Assembly: GCF_018362775.1 (NCBI RefSeq)
Contig: NZ_JAGYXY010000003.1
Location: 344,846 to 408,845, forward strand
Direction of reading: 5' to 3'
Length of the DNA: 64,000 bases
Source of the DNA: Alistipes montrealensis
Lineage (GTDB): Bacteria; Bacteroidota; Bacteroidia; Bacteroidales; Rikenellaceae
The position numbers and the translations under genes were made by a program. Of this stretch, positions 20,701 through 28,682 are shown piece by piece (position 1 is the first letter of the stretch; every line of letters starts with the position of its first letter). A model generated the notes under the pieces. It saw only the letters and a program-made list of their open reading frames with translations. It searched no databases and was not told the origin of the DNA.

Positions 20701-20935
20701 CAACGAAAACGAAATCATCATTCCCGGAAGTTCGTCGACACGGCGGCCCGACCGCGTGATGATCGACGGACAGCGGGCCGTCGTCGTCGATTACAAATTC
20801 GGCGACCACGACGCCGAACGCTACCGCCGGCAGATACGCGAATACCTCCACCTGCTCGGAGAGATGGGTTACGCCCCGGCCGAGGGTTATTTATGGTATG
20901 TAAAACTGGGTAAGATCGAAAAAATAGAGCCATGA
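17789..20935 (+). CDS. AddA-like UvrD/Rep helicase with C-terminal nuclease
   Basis: 1048 residues starting with GTG at 17789; the helicase motif I (NASAGSGKT, residues 7-15) follows so closely that no later start is possible. Other superfamily 1 motifs: FMIDEFQDTS near 377, VGDIKQSIYRWRGGD, LRENYRS, TTIHKAKGLE and LLYVALTRA. The C-terminus has a RecB-like nuclease (RRPDRVM ... VVDYKFG near residue 1000). This is the AddA arrangement: motor plus nuclease, partner of the AddB-like protein at 14025-16865 for recombinational repair. Its last four bases overlap the ABC exporter start (ATGA). Confidence 0.88.
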   Translation: MRAKILNASAGSGKTYQLAYKYVRDVIGQPGLYRHILAVTFTNKATEEMKSRILKEIHALASGAASPYLENLCRELSLDERSVRKRAAEVRSKILHDYSRFTVLTIDTFFQRILRAFIKELGIDLNYNVEIETSSVLSKGADTLIEQITIDRDLQRWLTDFVQERIDEGRKWDIRDGILSLAGELFKEKNKDALSRSRSREELAKIVSRATANAEATKTQMQQTAARAVGIISRAGLTAADFSGKSRSFANYFFTVAAGELKPYGATAAKMAATTEGWGAKGSPAQALAPELQPLLREMCDTYDANVKSWNTCDLLRENYRSFALLSDLYARVQQLCDEQNMMLLSETKYVLSEFIGHNDAPFIYEKVGNRFERFMIDEFQDTSAKEWENFLPLLQNAMAQSEETSVLIVGDIKQSIYRWRGGDWKILHDKAQQALGKGDTEVEVLRENYRSLPAVVDFNNRIISHIVAADNLALNETLSKAADEGAIDPAETAALRDTLADAYREHAQIPRRKAEHPGYVSVETFAEQPPVVERICTLIDKGFRPCDIMILVRGATDGAKVAAELLDFKRRNEEPRYRFDVMTQEALIVGNAPVSSFIAAALRLALNPDDSLSRAVYNHYLGHPFDRTLTDGERDFFRSIRLLSPEEAFERIVMQHTLQGDRRQTAYLQAIHEQIIAFCATKIADIALFLRWWEETGKNRSLSVDESATTVEITTIHKAKGLEKRAVLIPYCSWSPDPKSSGTVQNIVWAEARGDQAEEIGRFPVRYKKAMAESGFSAEYFRELVYAHVDNINLLYVALTRAAESLHVFIPQKGGRTVGGLLLQSIRTDGDKALLGDTEGRYTADEAGEHFAFGEFAGPVAGGAKRSEAEHVILEDYPTAQADLQLRLPSQRYFEDGGEVELSPRNLGILMHKAFEQADDEAQIDEAVAGMQADGTLSGTEAETLRQMIARALAQPEVREWFGGGWQRVRNENEIIIPGSSSTRRPDRVMIDGQRAVVVDYKFGDHDAERYRRQIREYLHLLGEMGYAPAEGYLWYVKLGKIEKIEP

Positions 20936-22629
20936 GAAGCATCCTCGAAAGCCTTCCCGCGGCATTCCGCCGCCGGGGCCTCGGCATAGCCGCTACCCTC
21001 GTGCTGCGCGCCGTGCTCAACCTGGCGGGGCTTGCCGCCCTGCTCCCGGTGCTGACGCTGGTGCTCGATCCCGCAGGATTCGAGGGCGACGGGGCGTTGG
21101 CGCGCGTCTACGCCTGGTCGGGCGCCGATTCACCGCAGGCGTTCGCATTAGCGGTCTGCGGAGCCGTCGTAGGGTTCATCATCCTCAAATGCGGCATCAA
21201 TTTCCTGCTCGCACGCGCCGAGCGCCGCTATATCTACGACCTCTACCGCACCCTTTCGCGCCGCCTCTACATCGCCTACCACGACCGCGGACTGGCCTTC
21301 ATCAACAACTCCAACTCCTCGGTGCTGGCACGCAACGTCAACGTCGTCTGCCTGGCATTCGCCGCCGGGGTCCTGCGTCCCGCCGCCGCCATAATCGCCG
21401 AGGCGATGCTCCTCATCCTGCTTTTCGCCTCGCTGGCCTTCTATACACCACTCGCAGCGCTGCTGGCCGTGGTGATCTTCCTGCCTGCCGTATGGCTCTA
21501 CTACGCACTGGTCCGCAACCGGATCAACCGCTACGGCGAGTTGGAAAACCGCGCCCAGCGCGAAAAGGCGCGGCTCGTGGCCGAGACCTTCCGGGGTTTT
21601 GCCGACATCGAGCTAAGCAACGCCTTTCCGGGGATGCTCCGCGCCTTCGACCGCACGATGGACGAAGTGGTACGCACCCGTTCGTGCGAAGCAGACATCG
21701 GCCAGTTGCCCCAGTTGTTCACCGAAATCGGGCTTGCCATAGGCATGGCCCTGCTGGCGGCCCTCAGCTTCGGCGGCGGACAGTCGCAGTTGTTATTCGG
21801 CGTCTTCGCCGTGGCGGCCCTGCGGCTGATGCCCTCCGTGCGCGGCATCATGTCGGGCTGGGCCACCATCCGCTACAACCGCTACACCGTCCCCATCCTG
21901 CGCGAAGCGGCCCTGCACGAACCGGCTTCCGCACAGCCCGACTCTCCGACGACCGAAACGCTGCCCTTCGAACGCGAAATCGCCGTCCGCAACCTCTCGT
22001 TCCGCTTCACCGACGAAGGACGGGAACTGTTCCACGGCCTTTCGCTCACAATCCGCAAAGGTGAACGCATCGGCATCCGCGGAACCTCGGGAGCGGGCAA
22101 GACCACCCTTTTCAACCTCCTGCTGGGGCTTTACGAACCCTCGTCAGGTGAAATTACCGTCGACGGCGCGCCCCTCACGGCCGCCAACCGCCGGGCGTGG
22201 CAGAACCGCATCGGCTACGTTTCGCAACACCTGTTCCTCACCGACGGAACGTTTGCGGCCAACGTCGCGCCGGGCGTTCCCGCCGCCGAAATCGACCGAA
22301 AACGGGTCGCCGAGGCCCTCGAAGCCGCCCAGTTGGGCGAGTTCGTCGCCGCCTTGCCCCGGGGCATCGACACGCCCGTCGGCGAATGCGGCAGCCGCCT
22401 CTCGGGCGGACAACGCCAGCGAATCGGCATCGCCCGTGCCCTTTACCGCCGGGCCGACGTACTCTTTTTCGACGAAGCGACTTCGGCGCTCGACAATCGC
22501 ACCGAAGGGGAGATCAACCGCTCGATCGCTGCGATCGCAGCGCGAAATCCGGGCCCGACCCTGCTGGTGATCGCCCATCGAGAAACCTCGCTCGAATATT
22601 GTGACCGAATCATAACACTTGGAGAATAA
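20932..22629 (+). CDS. ABC exporter, fused permease and ATPase
   Basis: 565 residues. N-terminal membrane domain with about five to six hydrophobic helices (residues 15-300), then an ATPase domain with Walker A GTSGAGKTT (about 383-391), Q-loop YVSQH, signature LSGGQRQRIGIARAL (about 490) and Walker B VLFFDEATSALD. A half-transporter that would dimerise, of the lipid/peptide exporter (type IV) class and similar in layout to PglK. No C39 peptidase domain. Translationally coupled to addA (4-base overlap) and directly abutting the kinase-like gene (TAA then ATG), so function is tied to the next two genes: export of a peptide or modified product is the best inference. Confidence 0.88.
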   Translation: MRSILESLPAAFRRRGLGIAATLVLRAVLNLAGLAALLPVLTLVLDPAGFEGDGALARVYAWSGADSPQAFALAVCGAVVGFIILKCGINFLLARAERRYIYDLYRTLSRRLYIAYHDRGLAFINNSNSSVLARNVNVVCLAFAAGVLRPAAAIIAEAMLLILLFASLAFYTPLAALLAVVIFLPAVWLYYALVRNRINRYGELENRAQREKARLVAETFRGFADIELSNAFPGMLRAFDRTMDEVVRTRSCEADIGQLPQLFTEIGLAIGMALLAALSFGGGQSQLLFGVFAVAALRLMPSVRGIMSGWATIRYNRYTVPILREAALHEPASAQPDSPTTETLPFEREIAVRNLSFRFTDEGRELFHGLSLTIRKGERIGIRGTSGAGKTTLFNLLLGLYEPSSGEITVDGAPLTAANRRAWQNRIGYVSQHLFLTDGTFAANVAPGVPAAEIDRKRVAEALEAAQLGEFVAALPRGIDTPVGECGSRLSGGQRQRIGIARALYRRADVLFFDEATSALDNRTEGEINRSIAAIAARNPGPTLLVIAHRETSLEYCDRIITLGE

Positions 22630-23499
22630 ATGGAATACACAATCGCAGGCTTACGCCTCAGCCTGCCCGAAACACTCATAAACCGCCATTTCAGCCGTGC
22701 ACTGCAACCCTTCGCATCGGCATGCCCCGGCACGCCCGACCTGACGCTCGATGCCGGAACGGAGGTCACGCCCCTGCCCGATTACCGCGAGCTTCACAGC
22801 TTCGAGTTTACCGACGCAGACGCAGACTGCCGTTTCGGAGCCGACGCCGACGGCTACCTGCTCGAAATGACGCCCCGCGACGGAAGCGCTCCGGCCCGCT
22901 TCCGCATGGCCTACGGCGCAACGACGGCCCAGAGCGACATCACCCCGGAGCATAACCCCGCGCTGTTCCGGTTCGGGGCCTGGACCCTCTTCAACATCGC
23001 GGCACTGCCCCACGGGGCTGTGGCCTTCCACTCCTCGGTAATCCGTTACCGCGGCAAAGGCGTGCTATTCCTTGGCGAATCGGGAACAGGCAAAAGCACC
23101 CACACGCGGCTGTGGCGGGAACATATTCCGGGCGCTGAACTGCTCAACGACGACAGCCCGATCATCCGGGCCACGGAGCGCGAAGCCATCGTCTTCGGCT
23201 CGCCGTGGAGCGGCAAAACCCCTTGCTACCGCAACGAAAGCTGTCCGATCACCGCCGTCGTACGGCTCTCGCAGGCCCCGCACAACCACATCCGCCGCCT
23301 TCGGCCGATCGAAGCCATCGGAGCCCTGCTGCCCTCCGCACCCCCGGCTTTCGCCCGGGACGAACGGCTTTCGGACGACACCTGTGGCCTGCTCTCCCGG
23401 CTGATTGCACAGGTTCCGGTCTACCACCTGGAGTGTCTGCCCGACGCCGCAGCAGCACAGCTCTCCTGCGACACGGTTTTCAACCGGCAGCCACTATGA
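22630..23499 (+). CDS. HprK-like P-loop kinase (PEPCK/HPr-kinase fold)
   Basis: 289 residues. The N-terminal 110 residues have no recognised domain. The C-terminal half is an HPr-kinase-type core: HSS (134-136), P-loop GESGTGKST (149-157), an acidic pair NDD (173-175) and a GSPWSGKTP loop. Such proteins accompany ABC exporters, PqqD-like chaperones and signal-peptidase-like proteins in peptide-modification loci, where they phosphorylate precursor peptides in some characterised lasso-peptide pathways. No precursor peptide, PqqD or B-protein gene is adjacent here. It starts one base after the exporter stop and overlaps the peptidase gene by four bases. Confidence 0.75.
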   Translation: MEYTIAGLRLSLPETLINRHFSRALQPFASACPGTPDLTLDAGTEVTPLPDYRELHSFEFTDADADCRFGADADGYLLEMTPRDGSAPARFRMAYGATTAQSDITPEHNPALFRFGAWTLFNIAALPHGAVAFHSSVIRYRGKGVLFLGESGTGKSTHTRLWREHIPGAELLNDDSPIIRATEREAIVFGSPWSGKTPCYRNESCPITAVVRLSQAPHNHIRRLRPIEAIGALLPSAPPAFARDERLSDDTCGLLSRLIAQVPVYHLECLPDAAAAQLSCDTVFNRQPL

Positions 23500-23948
23500 T
23501 ACTGCTCCCCAACCAACTCTTTTTCGAGCAGGTCGAAGCGATGCTCGCCGAAGGCCGCGAAGTCCAGATCCGCATGAAAGGCCACAGCATGCGCCCCCTA
23601 CTGCGCAGCGAGCGCGACCAGATCGTACTGAGCCCCTGCACCGACCCTGCGCGCCTCCAACCGGGTGACATCGTACTGTTCCGCACTTACGGCCGCCATA
23701 TCCTCCACCGCATCGTCCGCCGCGACGGGGACCGCCTCACACTCGCCGGCGACGGAAACTACCGCATCACGGAACAATGCACGACGCGCGATGTCGTCGG
23801 CGTCGCTACACGGGCCATTCGTGCCTCGGGGCGCACCGTTAGTTTCGATTCACCCGGCTGGCGGCTCCGGTCGCGCCTCTGGCTCTCGATTCCGCCGTGG
23901 CTGCGGCGGCAGTTGCTGCGCGTGCTCTGGCACACAGGCTTCAAATAA
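23496..23948 (+). CDS. S26-family signal peptidase-like protein, ER/archaeal (Ser-His-Asp) type
   Basis: 150 residues. The start at 23496 overlaps the upstream stop (ATGA). Box B is KGHSMRPLL with nucleophile Ser31. The usual bacterial general-base lysine is absent; instead ILHRIV (His71) and AGDGN (Asp86) match the SipW/ER-type Ser-His-Asp arrangement. There is no long N-terminal membrane anchor; a hydrophobic, tryptophan-rich C-terminal helix (LWLSIPPWLRRQLL) may associate with membrane. Third gene of the exporter/kinase/peptidase trio; it may process the exported substrate. Confidence 0.75.
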   Translation: MILLPNQLFFEQVEAMLAEGREVQIRMKGHSMRPLLRSERDQIVLSPCTDPARLQPGDIVLFRTYGRHILHRIVRRDGDRLTLAGDGNYRITEQCTTRDVVGVATRAIRASGRTVSFDSPGWRLRSRLWLSIPPWLRRQLLRVLWHTGFK

Positions 23949-23979
23949 AAAAGCAGGACTTTGCAGTCCTGTTTTTTTT
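23947..23979. terminator. Rho-independent terminator of the exporter operon
   Basis: Stem CAGGACT / AGTCCTG (23954-23960 with 23965-23971), TTGC loop, flanked by A6 and T8; works in both directions. Confidence 0.9.
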
Positions 23980-24010
23980 GGAGACAGCCCTCCGGGCTGC
24001 ATGCTTCACG

Positions 24011-24058
24011 AAAAAATCCCCGGATGGTAGTACCTGAGTACTTTCCAGCCGGGGATTT
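24011..24058 (-). terminator. terminator of the rplM-tsf operon
   Basis: AAATCCCCGG / CCGGGGATTT (24014-24023 with 24049-24058), with an inner AGTAC/GTACT helix, followed on the minus strand by a T run. Lies 38 bases after the tsf stop. Confidence 0.85.
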
Positions 24059-24095
24059 CGAGGGATGTGCGGAAATATCCGCTTAAAATCGAAAA

Positions 24096-24926
24096 CTATT
24101 CGCCCAGAGCGAAACGCTTGTAAGCGATAACCGTAGCCTCTTTGTCAGCCTTGTGGATGTACTCGGCGATCGTCTCCTTCTCGCCTACCACCGGCTGGGC
24201 CAGCAGCGTGTTCTCCTCGAAGAACTTGCGCATCTTACCTTCGGCGATCTTCTCGAGGATTGCGTCGGGCTTGTTGGCGTTCTTGGGATCCTGCTTCATG
24301 GCCTCCATGGCGATCTTACGCTCGTGCTCAACGACCTCTGCGGGGCAGTCGGCCTCCGAGATCGAAACGGGAGCCATAGCCGTAGCCTGCATGGTTACGG
24401 TGTGGGCAACCTCGGCGGGAATCTCCTTGTTGAAGCCCAGGATCGTACCGAGCTTCTTGTTGAAGTGCACGTAAGCAGCGCAGTAAGGAGCCTCGATACG
24501 GCCATAGTAGGCCAGTTCGATCTTCTCGCCCGTCTGGCCCGATTTCTCGGTCACCATCTCTTCGACGGTACGGCCTTCGGCGTTCTTCGAAGCCATCAGC
24601 GTGTCGAAGTCGGCAGCATCGTTCTTCACGGCAACCTCCAGCATAGCCTCGGCCGAAGCGGTATACTCGGCATTCTGGGCTACGAAGTCGGTCTCGCAAG
24701 CCAGGCAGAGGATGTAAGCCTTCTGGCCTACGATCTTCGTTACGACAACACCCTCGGTAGCGGTGCGGTCGGCGCGCTTGGCGACGATGAGCTTACCCTT
24801 CTCGCGGATAATGTCCTGAGCACGTGCGAAATCACCTTCGGCCTCGATGAGGGCATTCTTGCAGTCCATCATACCAGCACCGGTCATCTTGCGGAGCTTC
24901 ATTACATCAGCAGCTTTGATTTCCAT
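24096..24926 (-). CDS. tsf: translation elongation factor Ts
   Basis: 276 residues, nucleotide exchange factor for EF-Tu. UBA-like N-terminus (VMKLRKMTGAGMMDCKNAL) with the family motif, then the core domains with ACETDFVA near residue 77. Follows rpsB by 35 bases, the standard rpsB-tsf pairing. Co-transcribed with rplM, rpsI and rpsB. Confidence 0.97.
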   Translation of the reverse strand: MEIKAADVMKLRKMTGAGMMDCKNALIEAEGDFARAQDIIREKGKLIVAKRADRTATEGVVVTKIVGQKAYILCLACETDFVAQNAEYTASAEAMLEVAVKNDAADFDTLMASKNAEGRTVEEMVTEKSGQTGEKIELAYYGRIEAPYCAAYVHFNKKLGTILGFNKEIPAEVAHTVTMQATAMAPVSISEADCPAEVVEHERKIAMEAMKQDPKNANKPDAILEKIAEGKMRKFFEENTLLAQPVVGEKETIAEYIHKADKEATVIAYKRFALGE

Positions 24927-24961
24927 AATTTTGTCCTTTCTCTTAAGGTTCGTAAATACAA

Positions 24962-25873
24962 TTATTCTGCCTTTTCCACGGCTGCCTCGGCAACAGCTTC
25001 GGCAACTTCGGCTACCTCGGCAGCAGGCTCCTCAAACGGAGTCTCGACAGCGGCTACAACCTCTGCCACGGCAGCCTCCTCGGCATCTACCGAAGCCTTC
25101 ACGGCTTTCTTGATGCGGGGCTTGCCCTCCTTCTTAACGGCTGCACCTTCGGCGTCTGCCTCCTGTGCTTCCTTCTCCTTCTCGAGTTTGCGCTCCTCGG
25201 TTCCTTCCGCGATAGCGGCGCACATGGCATCGAGAACCACGGCGATCGACTTGGTAGCATCGTCATTTGCAGGGATAACGTAATCAATGTCGGTCGGATC
25301 ACAACAAGTGTCTACCATTGCAAATACGGGGATGCTGAGGCGTTTGGCCTCTTTCACGGCGTTGGACTCCTTCTGAACGTCTACGACAAACAGGGCAGCC
25401 GGAAGACGCGTCAGGTCGGCAATCGAGCCGAGGTTCTTCTCCAGCTTCGCACGCTGGCGGGAGATCTGGAGTTTCTCGCGCTTGGAGAAATTATCGAACG
25501 TGCCGTCGGTCGCCATCTTGTCGATGGTAGACATTTTCTTGACGGCTTTACGTATGGTGGGGAAGTTTGTCAGCATACCGCCTGCCCAACGCTCGGTGAC
25601 GTAAGGCATACCGACGGATGCCACCTTTTCGGCAACAATGTCCTTGGCTTGTTTCTTGGTGGCTACGAACAGCACACGGCGACCGCTCTTGGCGATCTGC
25701 TTGATGGCTGCAGCAGCCTCATCGATCTTCAGCACGGTCTTGTGCAGGTCGATGATGTGGATGCCGTTCTTCTCCATGAAGATGTAAGGAGCCATTTTAG
25801 GGTTCCATTTGCGCTTCAGGTGACCGAAGTGCGCACCGGCTTCCAGTAATGTATTAAAATCTGTACGTGACAT
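24962..25873 (-). CDS. rpsB: 30S ribosomal protein S2 with long acidic C-terminal tail
   Basis: 303 residues; the S2 core (LLEAGAHFGH, KWNPKM, WAGGMLTNF, FVVDVQKE, DTCCDPT) ends near residue 235, about the length of E. coli S2. The remaining 65 or so residues are a lysine-containing linker followed by a low-complexity Ala/Glu/Val tail (AEVAEVAEAVAEAA). Similar tails occur in Bacteroidetes S2 proteins. Binds the 30S platform with S1; upstream of tsf. Confidence 0.97.
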   Translation of the reverse strand: MSRTDFNTLLEAGAHFGHLKRKWNPKMAPYIFMEKNGIHIIDLHKTVLKIDEAAAAIKQIAKSGRRVLFVATKKQAKDIVAEKVASVGMPYVTERWAGGMLTNFPTIRKAVKKMSTIDKMATDGTFDNFSKREKLQISRQRAKLEKNLGSIADLTRLPAALFVVDVQKESNAVKEAKRLSIPVFAMVDTCCDPTDIDYVIPANDDATKSIAVVLDAMCAAIAEGTEERKLEKEKEAQEADAEGAAVKKEGKPRIKKAVKASVDAEEAAVAEVVAAVETPFEEPAAEVAEVAEAVAEAAVEKAE

Positions 25874-26058
25874 TTTAATTCAATTCGTTGATTAATTTTA
25901 ATTCTCTTTTCTTCAACCCTCCGGGTAGCGGCCTGGCCGGTCCCGGGAAGTTTTCCGCGGCGTGGCAACCGGGCGGTAATACGCGATATATAATATATAG
26001 GTAGTCCGCTTGGTTTGTAAACCGACGCCGTGCGTTGCCGAAATTCCGGTCGTGCGTA
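25874..26058 (-). other. rpsI-rpsB intergenic leader
   Basis: 185 bases between rpsI and rpsB. It holds an AT-rich block (TATATATTATATA on either strand, 25985-26000) and a GC-rich imperfect hairpin around 25917-25948 (CCGGG with CCCGG, inner GGCC). Could be a second promoter and an S2-responsive leader; no exact TAnnTTTG seen. Confidence 0.3.
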
Positions 26059-26445
26059 TTAACGCTTGCTGAACTGGAACTTGCGGCGTGCTCCGGGCTG
26101 ACCGGGCTTCTTACGCTCAACCTCGCGGGAATCGCGCGTGAGGAATCCGGCTTTCTTCAGTACCGGACGCATCTCAGCGTCGATTTCGCACAATGCGCGT
26201 GCGATGCCCAGACGAGCGGCCGAAGCCTGTCCCGTGATACCACCGCCATCGAGGTTGATGACGATGTCGTAATTCTCAGCGGTGTTGGTAGCCAGCAGGG
26301 GCTGCTTCACCTGATACTGAAGAATTTCGAGCGGGAAGTAAACTTCAAGCGCTTTGCGGTTGATTGTAATCTGACCCTTGCCCGGCTTCACGTATACGCG
26401 AGCCACAGCGGCCTTACGACGACCTACGGTGTTTACAACTTCCAT
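26059..26445 (-). CDS. rpsI: 30S ribosomal protein S9
   Basis: 128 residues with the S9 signatures TVGRRKAAVARVY and the C-terminal RKKPGQPGARRKFQFSKR tail that reaches the P-site tRNA. Five bases after rplM. Confidence 0.98.
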   Translation of the reverse strand: MEVVNTVGRRKAAVARVYVKPGKGQITINRKALEVYFPLEILQYQVKQPLLATNTAENYDIVINLDGGGITGQASAARLGIARALCEIDAEMRPVLKKAGFLTRDSREVERKKPGQPGARRKFQFSKR

Positions 26446-26450
26446 AACTC

Positions 26451-26906
26451 TTACTTAATCTCGTTTAATTTAATAGTCTTCGGGTTCTGTGCGACGTGGG
26501 GATGCTCCTCGCCGGCATACACCTTCAGGTTCGTGAGCAGTTTATCGCCCAGGCGGTTCTTGGGCAGCATGCCCTTGACGGCCTTCTCGATGATAAACGT
26601 CGGTTTCTTTGCCAGATAATCGGCAGGCGTAGCGAAACGCTGGCCTCCGGGGTATCCGGTGTGACGCGTGTAGACCTTGTCGGTCATTTTGTTGCCCGTG
26701 AGCTTCACCTTCTCCGCGTTGATGACGATAACATAGTCACCGCAATCGACGTGGGGTGTGTAGCTGGGCTTGTTCTTGCCTCGGAGGATCTTCGCGATCT
26801 GCGATGCAAGACGTCCCAATACCTCGTTCGTAGCGTCGATCACCACCCATTCCTTGGTAGCGGTCGCTGCATTCACCGAGATAGTCTTGTAGCTTAATGA
26901 ATCCAC
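26451..26906 (-). CDS. rplM: 50S ribosomal protein L13
   Basis: 151 residues; [33 protein letters not shown] and the MLPKNRLG motif are typical L13. First gene of the rplM-rpsI-rpsB-tsf transcript; a near-perfect promoter lies 57 bases upstream. Early-assembly protein of the large subunit. Confidence 0.98.
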   Translation of the reverse strand: MDSLSYKTISVNAATATKEWVVIDATNEVLGRLASQIAKILRGKNKPSYTPHVDCGDYVIVINAEKVKLTGNKMTDKVYTRHTGYPGGQRFATPADYLAKKPTFIIEKAVKGMLPKNRLGDKLLTNLKVYAGEEHPHVAQNPKTIKLNEIK

Positions 26907-26962
26907 TGTTTTTACGTTTAATTTAACTTATTGTAATCCGTTCCCCGCACATTGCGGGTGCG

Positions 26963-26993
26963 CAAAGGTACGAAAAAGTTTTCGATCTGCAAA
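26963..26993 (-). promoter_or_regulatory. promoter of the rplM operon
   Basis: On the minus strand TTTG (26990-26993), 19 bases, then TACCTTTG (26963-26970): exact Bacteroidetes -33/-7 arrangement, about 57 bases before the rplM start. Confidence 0.8.
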
Positions 26994-27023
26994 AACAATT
27001 GAAAATCAAAATCGAAAACCACG

Positions 27024-27063
27024 AAAAAAAACCGCAACGGCCCCGTGTTCAAGGGAGTTGCGG
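27024..27063 (-). terminator. terminator downstream of the first TonB_C array gene
   Basis: Stem CCGCAAC / GTTGCGG (27032-27038 with 27057-27063) followed by T8 on the minus strand. Confidence 0.85.
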
Positions 27064-27093
27064 TGTCCGGAAGCGCTGTGGGCGGGACTCGAT

Positions 27094-28617
27094 TCACGGC
27101 CGGAGGGTCCGGCTGCCGAACGAGGCGCCGGGAACGGGCCACGGCTTGCCCTTCTCGATCCGGAAATCGACGGGAAGCGTGAATTTCGCAGGTACGGCCT
27201 CGCCGTCCCTGCGACCCGGGGTCCATTCGGGAGCGGTCCGAAGCGCATTTTCGACCTCCCGGGAGAGAAGCTGCGACGGCGATTGGAGAATCTCCACCGA
27301 CCCGACCGAACCATCCGCGCCGACGATGAACGACACCAGGACACGGCCCTGGATACCGGTTTTCAGGGCCTCGGACGGGTAGCGGACCGTCTCCATCACC
27401 CAGCGGCGGAACTCCATCAGGCCGCCGCCGCGGAACTTGGGCTCCACGTCGAAAACCGCCGTGGAGTCTTTGGCCGGCCGCTTTTCCGCCTCCCGGAAAT
27501 CGAGAATCTGCGTGACCTGGAAACGGACTTTTTCACCGGCCAGTTGGGCCGGGGACCACAGCGGGATGTTATCGACAGCCCGTCGCACCAGCTTCGAAAA
27601 AGCCGTGTGCTTCATGGAGTGGGCTACTCTGATACCGGTAACCGTACCGTCGCGTTCGACGACGAAGCGCACGACAATCCGGGCCGGAGGTGCAGAAACC
27701 GAAGGCCCCAGCAAACTGTCCACCTGCTTATAGACCCAATTGCTGAAATCCTCGAAACTCCCACGTCCATGGAACAGCGGCAGCTTGTCGACCTGCTTGT
27801 AAGCCGTATAATCTTCGGAACGAAGCCCTTCGGGCGTGCGATGCAGCAACAGGTTGAAACGCATCTTAAAATAAACGTCATAAGGCTTTTCGGCGGGCGT
27901 CCAGTCGGGCGACGACGAGATCGCCCGGCGAATCCGGTTGGCGAAATCCACATCGCTGAACCCCGGCGTGTCGACCTTCCGGACCCGGCCTTTCTTGTTG
28001 ACGCAGAATTCAGCATCGACCCAGCCTTCATCCCCGGGATAGAAGACGTCGTCCTGCAATTCGAGATTGCGGAGCACCCAGCGTTTGAACGCTATCCGGT
28101 CGCCGCCCTGGAATGTCGGCATCACCTGCTGCTCGGGTTCCGCATGTACGTTGAAATCAATCGGAATGGTGAACTGAACCCGTACGGGCTCCCCGTCACG
28201 CATGCCGGGAGTCCAGACAGGCGACTGCCGCACGACGCGCATGGCAGCCTCGGAAAGCACACGATCGGGCGACGCCAGCGTGGTTACCTCGCCCACCGTG
28301 CCGTCGCGTTCGACAACGAACGCGATCACCACACGACCGCGGATACAACTTTCGATCGCCTCGTCGGGATAGACCAGCCGCTCCTGCACCCAATGGCAGA
28401 ACGCCGTAATATCGCCCCCGTTGAAAGCAGGCATCGGATCGGCAAGCAGGAAAGGCGCATCGCCCGAAAGGGAATCCAAAGTCACCACGGACACGGAATC
28501 GGCAGCCGGAGGATCGTCCGGCGCCGCATGTCCCAAGGACGAGGCGCGCCCGGGAAGGAGTGCGCAAAACACTCCCGCAACCAGGGCAAAACGAATCAGA
28601 CAGGAACTATTCATCAT
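27094..28617 (-). CDS. secreted protein with four tandem TonB C-terminal-like domains
   Basis: 507 residues. Signal peptide at residues 1-27. The rest is four copies of a TonB_C-like unit (about 62-156, 165-258, 279-375, 391-487). Each has a P-x-F-x-GG start, a helix with WV, GRVVIAFVVERDG-like strands, a PxWTP motif and a final strand ending DF. Unlike true TonB there is no N-terminal membrane anchor, no proline-rich spanner and no ExbBD nearby, so it is unlikely to energise transport itself; it may bind TonB boxes or other periplasmic partners. Followed by a terminator; paralogue 65 bases upstream. Confidence 0.8.
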   Translation of the reverse strand: MMNSSCLIRFALVAGVFCALLPGRASSLGHAAPDDPPAADSVSVVTLDSLSGDAPFLLADPMPAFNGGDITAFCHWVQERLVYPDEAIESCIRGRVVIAFVVERDGTVGEVTTLASPDRVLSEAAMRVVRQSPVWTPGMRDGEPVRVQFTIPIDFNVHAEPEQQVMPTFQGGDRIAFKRWVLRNLELQDDVFYPGDEGWVDAEFCVNKKGRVRKVDTPGFSDVDFANRIRRAISSSPDWTPAEKPYDVYFKMRFNLLLHRTPEGLRSEDYTAYKQVDKLPLFHGRGSFEDFSNWVYKQVDSLLGPSVSAPPARIVVRFVVERDGTVTGIRVAHSMKHTAFSKLVRRAVDNIPLWSPAQLAGEKVRFQVTQILDFREAEKRPAKDSTAVFDVEPKFRGGGLMEFRRWVMETVRYPSEALKTGIQGRVLVSFIVGADGSVGSVEILQSPSQLLSREVENALRTAPEWTPGRRDGEAVPAKFTLPVDFRIEKGKPWPVPGASFGSRTLRP

Positions 28618-28682
28618 TCACAATGCTAATGTAGGACCGACTTCAAAAGGTATCCGGAAACAAACCCACGCCGGATATTGCG

